Part shown: piece by piece, positions 9,173 to 18,800 of the stretch
Numbering within the stretch: the first letter of the stretch is position 1
Layout of the letters: each line of letters opens with the position of its first letter
From: Oscillospiraceae bacterium
Lineage (GTDB): Bacteria; Bacillota; Clostridia; Oscillospirales; Oscillospiraceae
DNA length: 48,053 nt
Assembly: GCA_031270395.1 (NCBI GenBank)
Contig: JAISXU010000040.1
Coordinates: 1 to 48,053 of the forward strand
Direction of reading: 5' to 3'
Notes under the pieces: generated by a model
Database searches by the model: none
Seen by the model: the letters and a program-made list of their open reading frames with translations, nothing else
What the model was told of the DNA's origin: nothing
Program-made: the position numbers and the translations under genes

Positions 9173-10225
9173 ATGGGAATAAAGAAAATAACGGGGATCA
9201 CATGCGCTGTTTTGATGGCGGCCGTACTGGCGGCCGCCGCCGCGGGCTGCGGGCAAAAAAACGTCGTCAACGTCTACAACTGGGGCGAGTACATTGACGA
9301 ATCGCTGCTCGAGGATTTTGAGAAGGAGACGGGGATCAAGGTCAATTACCGCACGTTTGAGACAAACGAGGATATGTACGCCAAGCTGAAAGCGGGCGGC
9401 TCGGATTACGACGTCGTAATACCGTCCGATTACATGATAGGGCGTCTGATCGAGGAGGATATGCTCGAAAAGCTCGATCTGTCCAATATCCCGAACGCGT
9501 CGCTGCTCAGTCCCATGTATCAAAAGCCGCAGTATGACCCCGCGGGCGAGTATTCCGTCGGGTATATGTGGGGCACGCTCGGGATCATATACAACACGGC
9601 GATGGTCGAAGAAGAGCTGACGAGCTGGGGCGCGCTGTTTGACGGGAAATACTCCGGGAATATCCTCATGATAGACAACCCGCGCGACGCCTTCGGCATA
9701 GCTCTTAAATATCTCGGGTACTCGCTCAACACGACGGACGAGGGGGAGATACGCGAGGCAAGCGAGCTGCTCGCAAGCCAAAAGCAGATACTGCAAGCGT
9801 ACGTCATGGACACGGTATTTGACGCGATGGAGGGCGGCAACGCGGCTATGGCGCCGTATTACGCGGGCGACTACATGACCATGAAAGAGCAGAACCCCGA
9901 TCTGGCGTTCTGCCTGCCGTCCGAGGGCTCCAACGTGTTCTCCGACGGCATGTGCGTACCCAAGGGCGCTGCGAACAAGCAAAACGCGGAGCGCTTCATC
10001 AACTTTATGGCGTCTACCGGGGCGGCGCTGCGCAACATGGACGTCACCGGGTACATTTCGACAAACGGCGAGGCGGCGGAGCAATACGCCGCGGAGCTTG
10101 ACCCGGAGGACGCGGCCGTCATGTTCCCCGACGAGAGTGTGCTCGCGTCCTGCGAGCCGTTTTACAACCTTCCGCAGGAGACGCTCGAGCTGTACGACAG
10201 ACTGTGGAGCGACCTGCGCACGTAG
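9173..10225 (+). CDS. potD: spermidine/putrescine-binding lipoprotein PotD
   Basis: The start at ATG 9173 is chosen because GGGAGG lies 9 nt upstream; the frame is open further upstream but without a ribosome site. The 350-residue product has a lipoprotein signal ending in AAAAAGC, so the Cys is lipidated and the protein is tethered outside the membrane. The mature start VNVYNWGEYIDESLLEDFEK matches PotD, including the Tyr/Trp residues that contact polyamine. VVIPSDYMIGRL and GYMWGTLGIIYN are also typical. A gap of about 116 nt from potC may hold extra regulation, but I see no clear promoter there. Confidence 0.94.
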   Translation: MGIKKITGITCAVLMAAVLAAAAAGCGQKNVVNVYNWGEYIDESLLEDFEKETGIKVNYRTFETNEDMYAKLKAGGSDYDVVIPSDYMIGRLIEEDMLEKLDLSNIPNASLLSPMYQKPQYDPAGEYSVGYMWGTLGIIYNTAMVEEELTSWGALFDGKYSGNILMIDNPRDAFGIALKYLGYSLNTTDEGEIREASELLASQKQILQAYVMDTVFDAMEGGNAAMAPYYAGDYMTMKEQNPDLAFCLPSEGSNVFSDGMCVPKGAANKQNAERFINFMASTGAALRNMDVTGYISTNGEAAEQYAAELDPEDAAVMFPDESVLASCEPFYNLPQETLELYDRLWSDLRT

Positions 10226-10230
10226 GGCCG

Positions 10231-10259
10231 TTGACATGTTTACCGCGAGGTGGTAGAAT
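10231..10259 (+). promoter_or_regulatory. promoter for ruvC-ruvA-ruvB-glmM
   Basis: A consensus TTGACA (10231-10236) and TAGAAT (10254-10259) are separated by 17 bp. It begins 5 bp after the potD stop and 35 bp before the ruvC start, giving the repair genes their own promoter. Confidence 0.8.
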
Positions 10260-10294
10260 TACACGGAAATACATGATTGGGAATAGGTGCGCAT

Positions 10295-10810
10295 ATGGTA
10301 ATATTGGGCGTGGATCCGGGCATCGCTACGGTCGGGTTCGGGGTTATAGATTCGTCGGGGGGCAGTCAGCGCCTTTTGCGCTGCGGTGTGATAACGACGT
10401 CCCCGGATATGAGGCTGGCGCGTCGTCTGAAGCAAATATACGGCGATATGCAGGAGATAATCGGCGCCTTTGGCCCGGACTGCATGGTCATTGAGGAACT
10501 GTTTTTCAATACGAATCTCAAAACCGCCGTATCCGTCGCGCATGGGCGCGGCGTTGCGATACTGGCCGGTGAGACGCGAGGCGTGCCGATGTACGAGTAC
10601 ACGCCGCTCCAAGTGAAGCAGGCTGTCACGGGCTACGGACGCGCGGACAAAAAACAGGTGATGGACATGGTGCGCAGACTCCTGTCGATGGACGAGACGC
10701 CCAAGCCCGACGACGCGGCGGACGCTCTGGCCGTAGCCATCTGTCACGCGCGCTTTGCGGGCTCGCTCATCAATAATATCAGCGGAGACGACGGATGTTC
10801 TACTATCTAG
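10295..10810 (+). CDS. ruvC: Holliday junction resolvase RuvC
   Basis: The start at ATG 10295 gives the canonical N-terminus MVILGVDPG, with catalytic Asp 7, and leaves 171 residues. The second acidic residue is in MVIEELFF and the C-terminal DDAADALAVA carries the last catalytic Asp residues. RuvC is a dimeric RNase-H-fold nuclease that cuts four-way junctions with RuvAB. The 3' end overlaps ruvA by 16 bp. A TTG start 18 nt upstream is possible but does not fit the family N-terminus. Confidence 0.95.
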   Translation: MVILGVDPGIATVGFGVIDSSGGSQRLLRCGVITTSPDMRLARRLKQIYGDMQEIIGAFGPDCMVIEELFFNTNLKTAVSVAHGRGVAILAGETRGVPMYEYTPLQVKQAVTGYGRADKKQVMDMVRRLLSMDETPKPDDAADALAVAICHARFAGSLINNISGDDGCSTI

Positions 10811-11400
10811 AGGGCGTCGTAACCGCCATGGAGTTGAATCTCGCCGTCGTCGACATCGGGGGGGCGGGCTACGCGTGCGGCGTCACGGCGCACACCCTGT
10901 CGCGTCTCGAGCTGGGGAAAAAGGCGAGGCTGTACACGTACTGCAAGCTCCGGGAGGACGCGTTTGACATCTACGGGTTTTACAGCGCCGGAGAGAAGCG
11001 GTGCTTCGAGTATCTCATCGGCGTGACCGGCGTGGGCGCGAAGGCGGCGCTGGCGATACTGTCGTTCTGCACGCCGGAATCGCTCGCGCTCTCGGTGATC
11101 AACGGCGACGAACGCGCCATAACGGCAGCGCCGGGCGTCGGGAAAAAGCTGGCGCAGCGCGTGATATTGGAGCTCAAGGACAAGGTGAGCCGAGAAGCGT
11201 CGGCTATGGAGGCGTCGGGGTACGCGCCGGAGTCCTACGGCGATTCCGAACCGGGCGCCCGGCTCAGAGACGCCGCCTCCGGGCTGGCTGTGCTCGGGTA
11301 CAGTCAGGGCGAAATATCCGCGGCGCTCAGGGGCGTGGATGCGCAGGCGCTCACGGTCGAGGAGATCATAAGGCAGGTTCTTAAAACAAGCCTGAAATAG
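10795..11400 (+). CDS. ruvA: Holliday junction branch-migration protein RuvA
   Basis: The 201-residue protein has the three RuvA parts. They are an OB-fold N-terminal domain (YYLEGVVTAMELNLAVVDIG), helix-hairpin-helix pairs in the middle (LIGVTGVGAKAALAIL and AAPGVGKKLAQRVILELKDK), and a C-terminal RuvB-binding domain (about 150-201). It recognises the junction and loads RuvB. It lies between overlapping ruvC and closely spaced ruvB. Confidence 0.95.
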   Translation: MFYYLEGVVTAMELNLAVVDIGGAGYACGVTAHTLSRLELGKKARLYTYCKLREDAFDIYGFYSAGEKRCFEYLIGVTGVGAKAALAILSFCTPESLALSVINGDERAITAAPGVGKKLAQRVILELKDKVSREASAMEASGYAPESYGDSEPGARLRDAASGLAVLGYSQGEISAALRGVDAQALTVEEIIRQVLKTSLK

Positions 11401-11409
11401 GGGCGGTTT

Positions 11410-12465
11410 ATGAGCATTGATTACAGTGACGGGCAATATAGCGGCGAGGACGAGGTTCTGCTGTCCGCGTCGTTTACACGTGAGGACGACGGCGAGGGCA
11501 GTCTCCGTCCGCGTACGCTCGCGGAATACATAGGTCAGGACAGGGCGAAGGATAATCTCTCCGTGTTCATAGAGGGCGCGCGGAGACGCGGCGAGCCGCT
11601 TGACCACGTGCTTTTGCACGGGCCTCCGGGGCTCGGCAAGACGACGCTGGCGGGAATAATCGCCGGGGAGCTGGGCGTGACGCTGCGCAAGACGTCCGGG
11701 CCGGCTATCGAAAAGCCGAAGGATCTGGCGGCGCTGCTGACGAATCTTAACGAGAACGACGTACTGTTTATAGACGAGATACACAGGATGAACCGCGCCA
11801 TCGAGGAGATACTCTACCCCGCGATGGAAGACAGGCAGATAGATATAATCATCGGGCAGGGGCCGTCCGCGGCGTCCATATGTCTCGAACTCAAGAGCTT
11901 TACGCTGGTGGGCGCGACGACGCGGTCGGGGCAGCTCTCGTCTCCGCTGCGCGACAGATTCGGCATAGATATCAAGCTGGAGATGTACGCGCCGGAGGAT
12001 CTGCGCAAAATCATAGAGCGCTCCGCGCGTCTGCTGAACATACCGCTCACTCCGGAGGGCGCAAACGAGATAGCCTCGCGCAGCCGCGGCACGCCCCGGA
12101 TCGCCAACCGGCTCCTGCGCCGGGTGCGCGATTTCGCGGAGGTCACGGGCGACGGCGTGATAACGTATGAGGCCGCGGATTCGGCGCTGACGCGTCTGGA
12201 GATAGACCGCACGGGTCTCGACGCCATCGACAGGCGCCTGCTCAGGAGCATAATCGACAATTACGGCGGCGGGCCCGTCGGGCTCGATACGATAGCCGCG
12301 ACGATAAACGAGGAATCCATCACTATTGAGGACGTGTATGAGCCGTATCTGATGCAGAGAGGGCTTCTGGCGCGTACGCCGAGGGGCAGGTGCGTCACGC
12401 GCGCGGCCTATGAGCACCTCGGCATTGCCGAGGCCGGGAACGGGCAAATGGCGCTGGAATACTGA
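11410..12465 (+). CDS. ruvB: Holliday junction helicase motor RuvB
   Basis: The 351-residue AAA+ ATPase has an N-terminal [14 protein letters not shown] segment, Walker [10 protein letters not shown], Walker [10 protein letters not shown], sensor 1 in GATTRSG, and a winged-helix C-terminal domain (about 265-340). RuvB drives branch migration as a hexamer with RuvA. It starts at ATG 11410, 9 nt after ruvA, with AGGGGCGG upstream. Confidence 0.95.
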   Translation: MSIDYSDGQYSGEDEVLLSASFTREDDGEGSLRPRTLAEYIGQDRAKDNLSVFIEGARRRGEPLDHVLLHGPPGLGKTTLAGIIAGELGVTLRKTSGPAIEKPKDLAALLTNLNENDVLFIDEIHRMNRAIEEILYPAMEDRQIDIIIGQGPSAASICLELKSFTLVGATTRSGQLSSPLRDRFGIDIKLEMYAPEDLRKIIERSARLLNIPLTPEGANEIASRSRGTPRIANRLLRRVRDFAEVTGDGVITYEAADSALTRLEIDRTGLDAIDRRLLRSIIDNYGGGPVGLDTIAATINEESITIEDVYEPYLMQRGLLARTPRGRCVTRAAYEHLGIAEAGNGQMALEY

Positions 12466-12487
12466 CGACGGAGAGTCATTTGATCAT

Positions 12488-13846
12488 ATGGGAAAATATT
12501 TCGGAACTGACGGTATCCGCGGTATAGCGAACGATACGCTCCGCCCCGAGCTGGCCTTCGGCGCCGGACGCGCGGCGGCGGCGGCGCTCGCGCTGTCCGG
12601 ACGGACGCGCCCGCGCGTGCTGATATGCAAGGATACGCGCGCGTCGTCCGACATGCTGGAGGCGGCGCTTACGGCCGGGCTCTGCTCGGCGGGCGCGGAC
12701 GTCTCGCCGCTCGGCGTCCTGCCGACGCCGGCCGCCGCGTATCTCACGAGACAGACGGGCGCCGACATGGGGATTGTCGTCTCAGCGTCCCACAACCCGT
12801 ACGAGCACAACGGCATTAAGATGTTCAACGAGTCCGGCTTCAAGCTCCCGGACGCGCTGGAGGAACGGATAGAGGGCCTGATCGACTGCCCGGAGGAGGC
12901 AATCTCAGCGTCGGGCGGACGCGTCGGGAGGGTGATTCGCGAACGCGACGCCGGCCGGCGGTACGCCGACCACCTCGTCTCGCTTGCGGGCGGCGGATTG
13001 GACCGGCTGCGGGTGGCGGTAGACTGCTCGAACGGGGCCGCCTCGTTTACCGCAGAACGGATATTCAAGAGGCTGGGCGTTGATGTGACGCTCACGGCGA
13101 ACGCGCCGGACGGTATGAATATAAACGAGGGCTGCGGCTCCACGCACATCGAGGCGCTGCGCGGCGTGGTGCGCGGCGGGCGCTTTGACGTCGGCTTCGC
13201 GTTCGACGGCGACGCCGACAGATGTCTGGCTGTGGATGAGCGCGGCGCGCTGATAGACGGCGATATGATAATGGCGATATGCGCGCGCGCCATGAAGGAC
13301 GCCGGCCGCCTGAGAAGCGACGCCGTCGTCGGCACCGTGATGACAAACTCGGGTGTGATAGAGTACGCGCGGGAGCGCGGGATCGGTTTTTTCAGCGCCG
13401 AGGTTGGAGATAAATACGTCTTGGAGACGATGCTTGCAAACGGGTGCGTTCTGGGCGGAGAGTCGTCGGGGCACACGATTTTTCTGGACGACGCCACAAC
13501 GGGCGACGGCCAGCTCACGGCTCTTCGCTTCCTGGGTGTCATGGCCGGCTCGCGCGCCGCCGCGTCGGAGCTCCGGCGCGAGGTGCCCGTCTATCCGCTC
13601 GTGCTGCTCAACGCCGCCGTCGAGGGCGGCAACGGCGCTAAGGACGCTATAATGTCCGATCAGCGGCTCATTGACGCCGTCAGGAATGAGGAGCGCGGTC
13701 TGCGCGGCGCCGGGCGGATACTCGTGCGGCCCTCCGGCACGGAGCCGCTCGTACGCGTGACCGTAGAGGCAAAGGACGGCAAGACCGCCGAGGGCATCGC
13801 GAAAAGACTGGTGGATTTGATAGACTCTCTGTGCGCGGCGCGGTAG
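12488..13846 (+). CDS. glmM: phosphoglucosamine mutase GlmM
   Basis: The start at ATG 12488 gives the canonical MGKYFGTDGIRG N-terminus and 452 residues. The phosphoserine loop SASHNPYEHNGIKMF, the metal-binding DGDADRC, the sugar-binding GESSGH and the phosphate-binding RPSGTEPLVRV are all present. It converts glucosamine-6-phosphate to glucosamine-1-phosphate for UDP-GlcNAc and peptidoglycan. It follows ruvB by 22 nt and probably shares its transcript. The Shine-Dalgarno GGAGAG lies rather far upstream (about 12 nt). Confidence 0.95.
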   Translation: MGKYFGTDGIRGIANDTLRPELAFGAGRAAAAALALSGRTRPRVLICKDTRASSDMLEAALTAGLCSAGADVSPLGVLPTPAAAYLTRQTGADMGIVVSASHNPYEHNGIKMFNESGFKLPDALEERIEGLIDCPEEAISASGGRVGRVIRERDAGRRYADHLVSLAGGGLDRLRVAVDCSNGAASFTAERIFKRLGVDVTLTANAPDGMNINEGCGSTHIEALRGVVRGGRFDVGFAFDGDADRCLAVDERGALIDGDMIMAICARAMKDAGRLRSDAVVGTVMTNSGVIEYARERGIGFFSAEVGDKYVLETMLANGCVLGGESSGHTIFLDDATTGDGQLTALRFLGVMAGSRAAASELRREVPVYPLVLLNAAVEGGNGAKDAIMSDQRLIDAVRNEERGLRGAGRILVRPSGTEPLVRVTVEAKDGKTAEGIAKRLVDLIDSLCAAR

Positions 13847-13872
13847 TCGCCAGGGCTGTGTCGTCATTTACC

Positions 13873-13901
13873 TTGTAATATTCCCATCAGTATGATATAA
13901 T
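13873..13901 (+). promoter_or_regulatory. promoter for the ANTAR regulator and carAB
   Basis: TTGTAA (13873-13878) and TATAAT (13896-13901) are separated by 17 bp. The -10 is part of a perfect 14-bp inverted repeat (13894-13907 and 13911-13924), which could be an operator. Confidence 0.65.
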
Positions 13902-13924
13902 GTCCGCATGGCGGACATTATATC
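13894..13924. repeat. perfect 14-bp palindrome over a -10 box
   Basis: Arms GATATAATGTCCGC (13894-13907) and GCGGACATTATATC (13911-13924) flank ATG. It may be a repressor site or an RNA hairpin at the 5' end of the leader. A second GC-rich hairpin follows at about 13925-13956. Confidence 0.7.
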
Positions 13925-13995
13925 GCGCGCATGCGCCCGCTGTGCGGGCGCGCGCTTAAACTTTGAGCCGCGGCGCGGGACGCGCCGCATGGCGA

Positions 13996-14028
13996 TATAT
14001 CATAAATTGCAAAGCAATTTATGATATA
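13996..14028. repeat. perfect 15-bp palindrome in the ANTAR gene leader
   Basis: Arms TATATCATAAATTGC (13996-14010) and GCAATTTATGATATA (14014-14028) flank AAA. It is followed by AT with no T-run, so it is not a usual terminator. Confidence 0.7.
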
Positions 14029-14080
14029 ATTCCCGAAAGTCCGAACGGGAACGATTTCGCCTGCGCGGAGAAAGGACGGC

Positions 14081-14665
14081 GTGATATTGGACAACGCGCT
14101 CGCGGTCTCAAGCGGCGAAAAAAGCATGGAAATGCTGACGGAAATGCTGATACAGGCGTCGGTGCTGAGGGTATCCGCCGCAAAAACGGGCGCCGAGGCC
14201 AGAAGTTTCGTGCTCAGAGCCGACGCGACTGATTTTGAGCTGTGCGTGATAAACACCCCGCTCGGGGACGAGTTCGGGGACGCGCTGGCGCGCGATATCG
14301 CCGCGAACAGCACGAGCGAGGTGATTTTGCTCGTAAAATCCGAGATATTTGAGGACGTGTCGGCAAAGGCCGGGGAGCACGGGATACTGACGGTTTCCAA
14401 ACCGATAAACAAGGCCCTTTTTTGGAACGCCGTCAAGATGGCGCAGGCGGCGCACAGGCGGCTGCAGATAGTGCGCCGCGAGAATAAGCGGCTGCAGCAG
14501 AAGATAGAGGACATACGCGTCATCGACCGCGCAAAGTGTATGCTCATAGCGTATCTGTCGATGTCGGAGCCGGAGGCGCATAAATACATCGAGAGACAGG
14601 CGATGGACACGCGCGTTACGCGCCGCGCCGTCGCCGAGGACATTCTTAAAACATATGAGAGCTAG
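14081..14665 (+). CDS. ANTAR-domain response regulator (RNA-binding antiterminator type)
   Basis: The 194-residue protein starts at GTG 14081 with AAAGGA upstream. Residues 1-120 form a receiver-like fold. The usual phospho-Asp position reads VIN, so phosphorylation there is doubtful; this Asn form also occurs in other clostridial ANTAR regulators. A helical linker (about 125-150) leads to a C-terminal ANTAR domain (IDRAKCMLIAYLSMSEPEAH onward), which in this family binds paired RNA hairpins to prevent termination. The gene lies directly before carA, a glutamine-using enzyme gene. A nitrogen-related role is plausible but unproven. Confidence 0.88.
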   Translation: MILDNALAVSSGEKSMEMLTEMLIQASVLRVSAAKTGAEARSFVLRADATDFELCVINTPLGDEFGDALARDIAANSTSEVILLVKSEIFEDVSAKAGEHGILTVSKPINKALFWNAVKMAQAAHRRLQIVRRENKRLQQKIEDIRVIDRAKCMLIAYLSMSEPEAHKYIERQAMDTRVTRRAVAEDILKTYES

Positions 14666-14666
14666 A

Positions 14667-14698
14667 CCGTATGCCGCGGCTTTCGCCGCAGCATACGG
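14667..14698 (+). repeat. strong hairpin between the ANTAR gene and carA
   Basis: Arms around CCGTATGCCGCGGC and GCCGC-A-GCATACGG form a long GC stem with a TTTC loop. No T-run follows, so it is not a classic terminator. It lies 50 bp before the carA ribosome site and could be a processing or regulatory hairpin. Confidence 0.5.
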
Positions 14699-14749
14699 GC
14701 GACGGGGGGATATTCCCGCCGCGCGCGGCTCTAAGGAGGTATTGATCGT

Positions 14750-15829
14750 ATGCCTGACAAGGCGTATCTGGTGCTGGAAAACGGCGCGGTGTTCGAGGGT
14801 TACGGCTTCGGCGCACAGGGCGAGGCCGTCGGGGAGACGGTTTTTACGACGGGAATGACGGGTTATCTTGAAACCTTGACTGATAAGAGCTATTACGGGC
14901 AGCTCGTCACTCAGACATTCCCTCTCATCGGCAATTACGGCGTCATACCGGAGGATTTTGAAAGCGGCGTGATAGCCGCAAAAGGATATATCGTCAGACA
15001 ATGGTGTCAAGACCCCTCAAATTTTCGCAGCGAGGGAGAGCTTGACGCTTTTTTAAGGTCGCGCGGCGTCGTCGGACTGTACGGCATAGACACGCGGCGG
15101 CTGACGAAGCAGCTCCGCGAATCCGGCGTGATGAACGGCATGATAACGCCCCGCAAGCCGGAGGGCGTCCCCGCCGCCGTAAAGAACTTTGTCATACGCG
15201 ACAGCGTTAAAAGCTGCTCGACGGATACGGAGTACACCGTAAACCCCGGGGGCAATGTCAAAATAGCGCTGCTCGACTACGGCCTGAAGGAGAACATCAT
15301 ACGCGAGCTCGCGCGGCGCGGCTGCGCCGTCACGGTGCTGCCCCACAACACTCCGGCGGAGCGGGTACGCGCGCTGCGCCCCGACGGAATCATGCTCTCG
15401 AACGGCCCCGGCGACCCGCGCGACGCGGAGAACGCGCGAATCGTGGAAAATTTGAAGCTGCTCGTGGAGTACAAGATACCGATATTCGGGATATGCTTCG
15501 GCAATCAGCTCCTCGCGCTCGCGCACGGCTTTGCGATAGAGAAGCTGAAATACGGGCACCGCGGCGCGAATCAGCCGGCGAGGGACCTCACGACGGGCAG
15601 GACGTATATAACAAGCCAAAATCACGGCTACGCCGTTGTCTCCGCGTCCATAGACGCGCGGCTCGGTACGGAGTGGTTCAACAATGTCAACGACGGCACG
15701 AACGAGGGCGTGCTCTACAAAAACTCGCCCGTCAGCAGCGTACAGTTCCATCCGGAGGCGTGCTCCGGCCCGCGCGACGCGTCGTGGCTGTTCGACCGCT
15801 TCATGGCGCAGATGAAAGAGGTGCGATGA
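14750..15829 (+). CDS. carA: carbamoyl-phosphate synthase small subunit CarA
   Basis: The 359-residue protein starts at ATG 14750 with AAGGAGG 10 nt upstream. The N-terminal interaction domain (about 1-165, LVLENGAVFEGYGFG, TTGMTGYLETLTD) is followed by a class I glutamine amidotransferase domain. Its nucleophile is the Cys in GICFGNQLLALAHG and its His/Glu pair is in QFHPEACSGP. It supplies ammonia from glutamine to CarB for arginine and pyrimidine synthesis. The nucleophile motif reads CFGN where many homologues have CLGH. The carB start follows with no gap. Confidence 0.95.
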   Translation: MPDKAYLVLENGAVFEGYGFGAQGEAVGETVFTTGMTGYLETLTDKSYYGQLVTQTFPLIGNYGVIPEDFESGVIAAKGYIVRQWCQDPSNFRSEGELDAFLRSRGVVGLYGIDTRRLTKQLRESGVMNGMITPRKPEGVPAAVKNFVIRDSVKSCSTDTEYTVNPGGNVKIALLDYGLKENIIRELARRGCAVTVLPHNTPAERVRALRPDGIMLSNGPGDPRDAENARIVENLKLLVEYKIPIFGICFGNQLLALAHGFAIEKLKYGHRGANQPARDLTTGRTYITSQNHGYAVVSASIDARLGTEWFNNVNDGTNEGVLYKNSPVSSVQFHPEACSGPRDASWLFDRFMAQMKEVR

Positions 15830-18800
15830 ATGCCGCTCGATAAATCCATTAAAAAAGTCCTCGTCATCGGCTCCGGGCCGATCGTAATCGGACAAGCCGC
15901 CGAATTCGACTACGCGGGGACGCAGGCCTGCCGCGTGCTGCGCGAGGACGGGATAGAGATCGTGCTAGTCAACTCAAATCCCGCGACGATAATGACGGAC
16001 GGCGCTATGGCTGACAAGATATATTTGGAACCGCTGACGCCCGCTACGGTACGGCGCATAATAGAAAAAGAGCGCCCCGACAGCATACTCTCCGGACTCG
16101 GCGGACAGACGGGTCTCACGCTCTGCATGCTCTTGGCGCGAGAGGGCGTTTTGGATAAATACGGCGTGCGTCTGCTCGGCTCGTCGCCGGAGACGATAGA
16201 CAAGGGCGAGGACCGGCAGATATTCAAGGACACGATGATAGCCATAGACCAGCCCGTGATCCCGTCCGCCGTCGCGACGGAGACGGCGGACGCCGTCAAA
16301 ATCGCGGAAATGCTCGGATACCCCGTGATAGTGCGTCCGTCGTTCACCCTGGGCGGCGCGGGCGGCGGCATCGCGTCGAATGAAAAGGAGCTGCGCGGCA
16401 TCGTGTCGAACGGCCTGAAGCTCTCTCCCAAGCACGAGGCGCTCATCGAAAAGAGCGTCGCGGGGTGGAAGGAGATAGAGTTTGAGGTCATGCGCGACCG
16501 CCTCGGCAACGTCATAGCCGTGTGCTCAATGGAGAACTTTGACCCCGTGGGCATACACACGGGCGACAGCATAGTCATAGCGCCCGCCGTGACGCTCGCG
16601 GACAGGGAGTACCAGATGCTCCGCTCCGCCGCGCTCGACATCATCACGGCGCTCGGCGTGGAGGGCGGCTGCAACGTGCAATTCGCGCTCAACCCCGATT
16701 CGTTCGAGTATATGGTGATAGAGGTCAACCCGCGCGTGTCGCGCTCGTCGGCGCTCGCCTCAAAGGCGACGGGCTACCCGATAGCCAAGGTGGCTACGAA
16801 GATAGCCATAGGCTACACGCTCGACGAGATACCGAACGCCGTGACGGGCAAGACCTTCGCCGCGTTCGAGCCGACGCTCGACTACGTGGCGGTGAAGCTC
16901 CCCAAGTGGCCGTTTGACAAATTCGTGTACGCCAAGCGCGGGCTCGGCACACAGATGAAAGCCACGGGCGAGGTGATGAGCATCGCCGACACATTCGAGA
17001 CGGCGCTGCTCAAGGCCGTGCGCGGCGCGGAGCTCGGGCTCGGCTCACTCGAGCTGCCGCAACTGAAAAGCCTCGACGACGCGCGGCTTCGCGAGCTCAT
17101 AAGCGCCGCGACCGACGAGCGGCTTTTCGCGGTGTATGAGGCGCTCGGGCGCGGCGCGGACGTCGATGAGATGTTCGAGCTGACGAAGATCGACCGCTGG
17201 TTTTTGCATAAGCTCAAAAATATCCGCGATAACCCCGTAATCGCGCGCCGGCCCGTGTTCAAGATGGTAGATACCTGCGGCGGGGAGTTCGCGGCGGAAA
17301 CGCCTTACTTCTACTCGATACCGGACGGCGACGAGGACGAGGCCGCCGAGCTCGTCGGGAAGTCGCGCAAGCCTCGCGTTATCGTGCTGGGCTCCGGGCC
17401 CATACGCATAGGACAGGGCATAGAGTTCGACTACGCGTGCGTCCACTGCGTCTGGACGCTCAAGGCGATGGGCTGCGAGGTCATAATAATCAACAACAAC
17501 CCCGAGACGGTCTCCACGGATTTCGACACGGGGGACAGGCTGTACTTCGAGCCGCTGACGATAGACGACGTAATGCGCGTAGTGGAAACGGAAAAGCCCG
17601 TGGGCGTCATCGTCGCGTTCGGCGGCGGCACGGCGATAAAGCTCGCGCCCGCGCTCGCCGCGCGCGGCGTTACGATACTCGGAAGCTCGGCGGACACGAT
17701 AGACGCCTGTGAGGACAGGGGGCGCTTCGACGCGCTGCTCGAGGAGCTCGGCCTGCGCCGCCCCGCCGGACAGAGCGTCATGACGGAGGCACAGGCGCTG
17801 GAGGCGGCGGGAGAGCTCGGATACCCCGTACTGCTGCGCCCGAGCTACGTGCTCGGCGGGCAGAACATGATAATCGCGTGGAACGAAGACGACGTGCGCG
17901 AGTATATGGGGATCATCCTGCGACAAAAGCAGGAGAGCCCCGTCCTGATAGACAAGTACCTCTCCGGCAGGGAGATAGAGGTTGACGCCATCTGCGATGG
18001 AACCGACGTCCTGATTCCCGGCATAATGGAGCACATCGAGCGCACGGGCATACACTCCGGCGACAGCATCGCCGTGTACCCGAACATCAATATCAACGAC
18101 GCGCTCGCGGCGCGGATTTTTGAGGAGACGTGCGGGATATGCCTGAAAATCAAGGCCCTCGGGCTCATAAATCTGCAATACATCGTCATGCCGGACAGCG
18201 AAATATTCGTGATAGAGGTCAATCCCCGCGCCTCGCGCACGGTGCCGTATCTGTCCAAGGTCACCGGCATAAATATGTGCGAGCTGGCGACAAAGGCGTC
18301 TATGGGGGTGACGCTGCGCGAGATGGGCTACTCCCCCGGGATATATAAGATACCGCCGTACACGTGCGTCAAGGTGCCCGTGTTCTCGTTCGAGAAGCTG
18401 ACCGACGTCGACACGCAGCTCGGCCCGGAGATGAAATCGACGGGAGAGGTGCTCGGCATCGGCAAGAACCTCAAGGAGGCGCTGTACAAGGGCCTCGTCG
18501 CGGCGGGGTATTCAATGCAGAAACGCGGGGGCGTGCTCATCACCGTGCGCGCGCAGGACAAGCCGGAGATCGCCGCCATCGCCAAGAAGTTCGCGCAGCT
18601 CGGCTTTGAGCTATACGCCACGGAGGGGACGGCGGCGGAGCTGCGGCGCGCGGGTCTGAGCGCCGAGACGGTGAAAAAAATACGCGAGTCGCCGGAAAAC
18701 AACACGATGAGCGTCATAGAGAGCGGCAAGCTGTCCTACATCGTTTCGACGTCCGAAAAGGGACGCGACCCCGCCTCCGACGACGTGAAGATACGCCGCC

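Noticed and set aside
10807-12447. A 546-codon minus-strand open frame across ruvA and ruvB
   Set aside because: It is an antisense shadow in GC-rich coding DNA: Arg-rich, no domain, and opposite to two well-conserved genes. The same applies to the long minus frames at 8885-10237, 17045-18178 and 14108-15010.
14081-14665. Damaged receiver domain (Asn at the phospho-Asp site) as a sign of a pseudogene
   Set aside because: The rest of the protein is intact, and Asn at this position is known in ANTAR regulators of Firmicutes.
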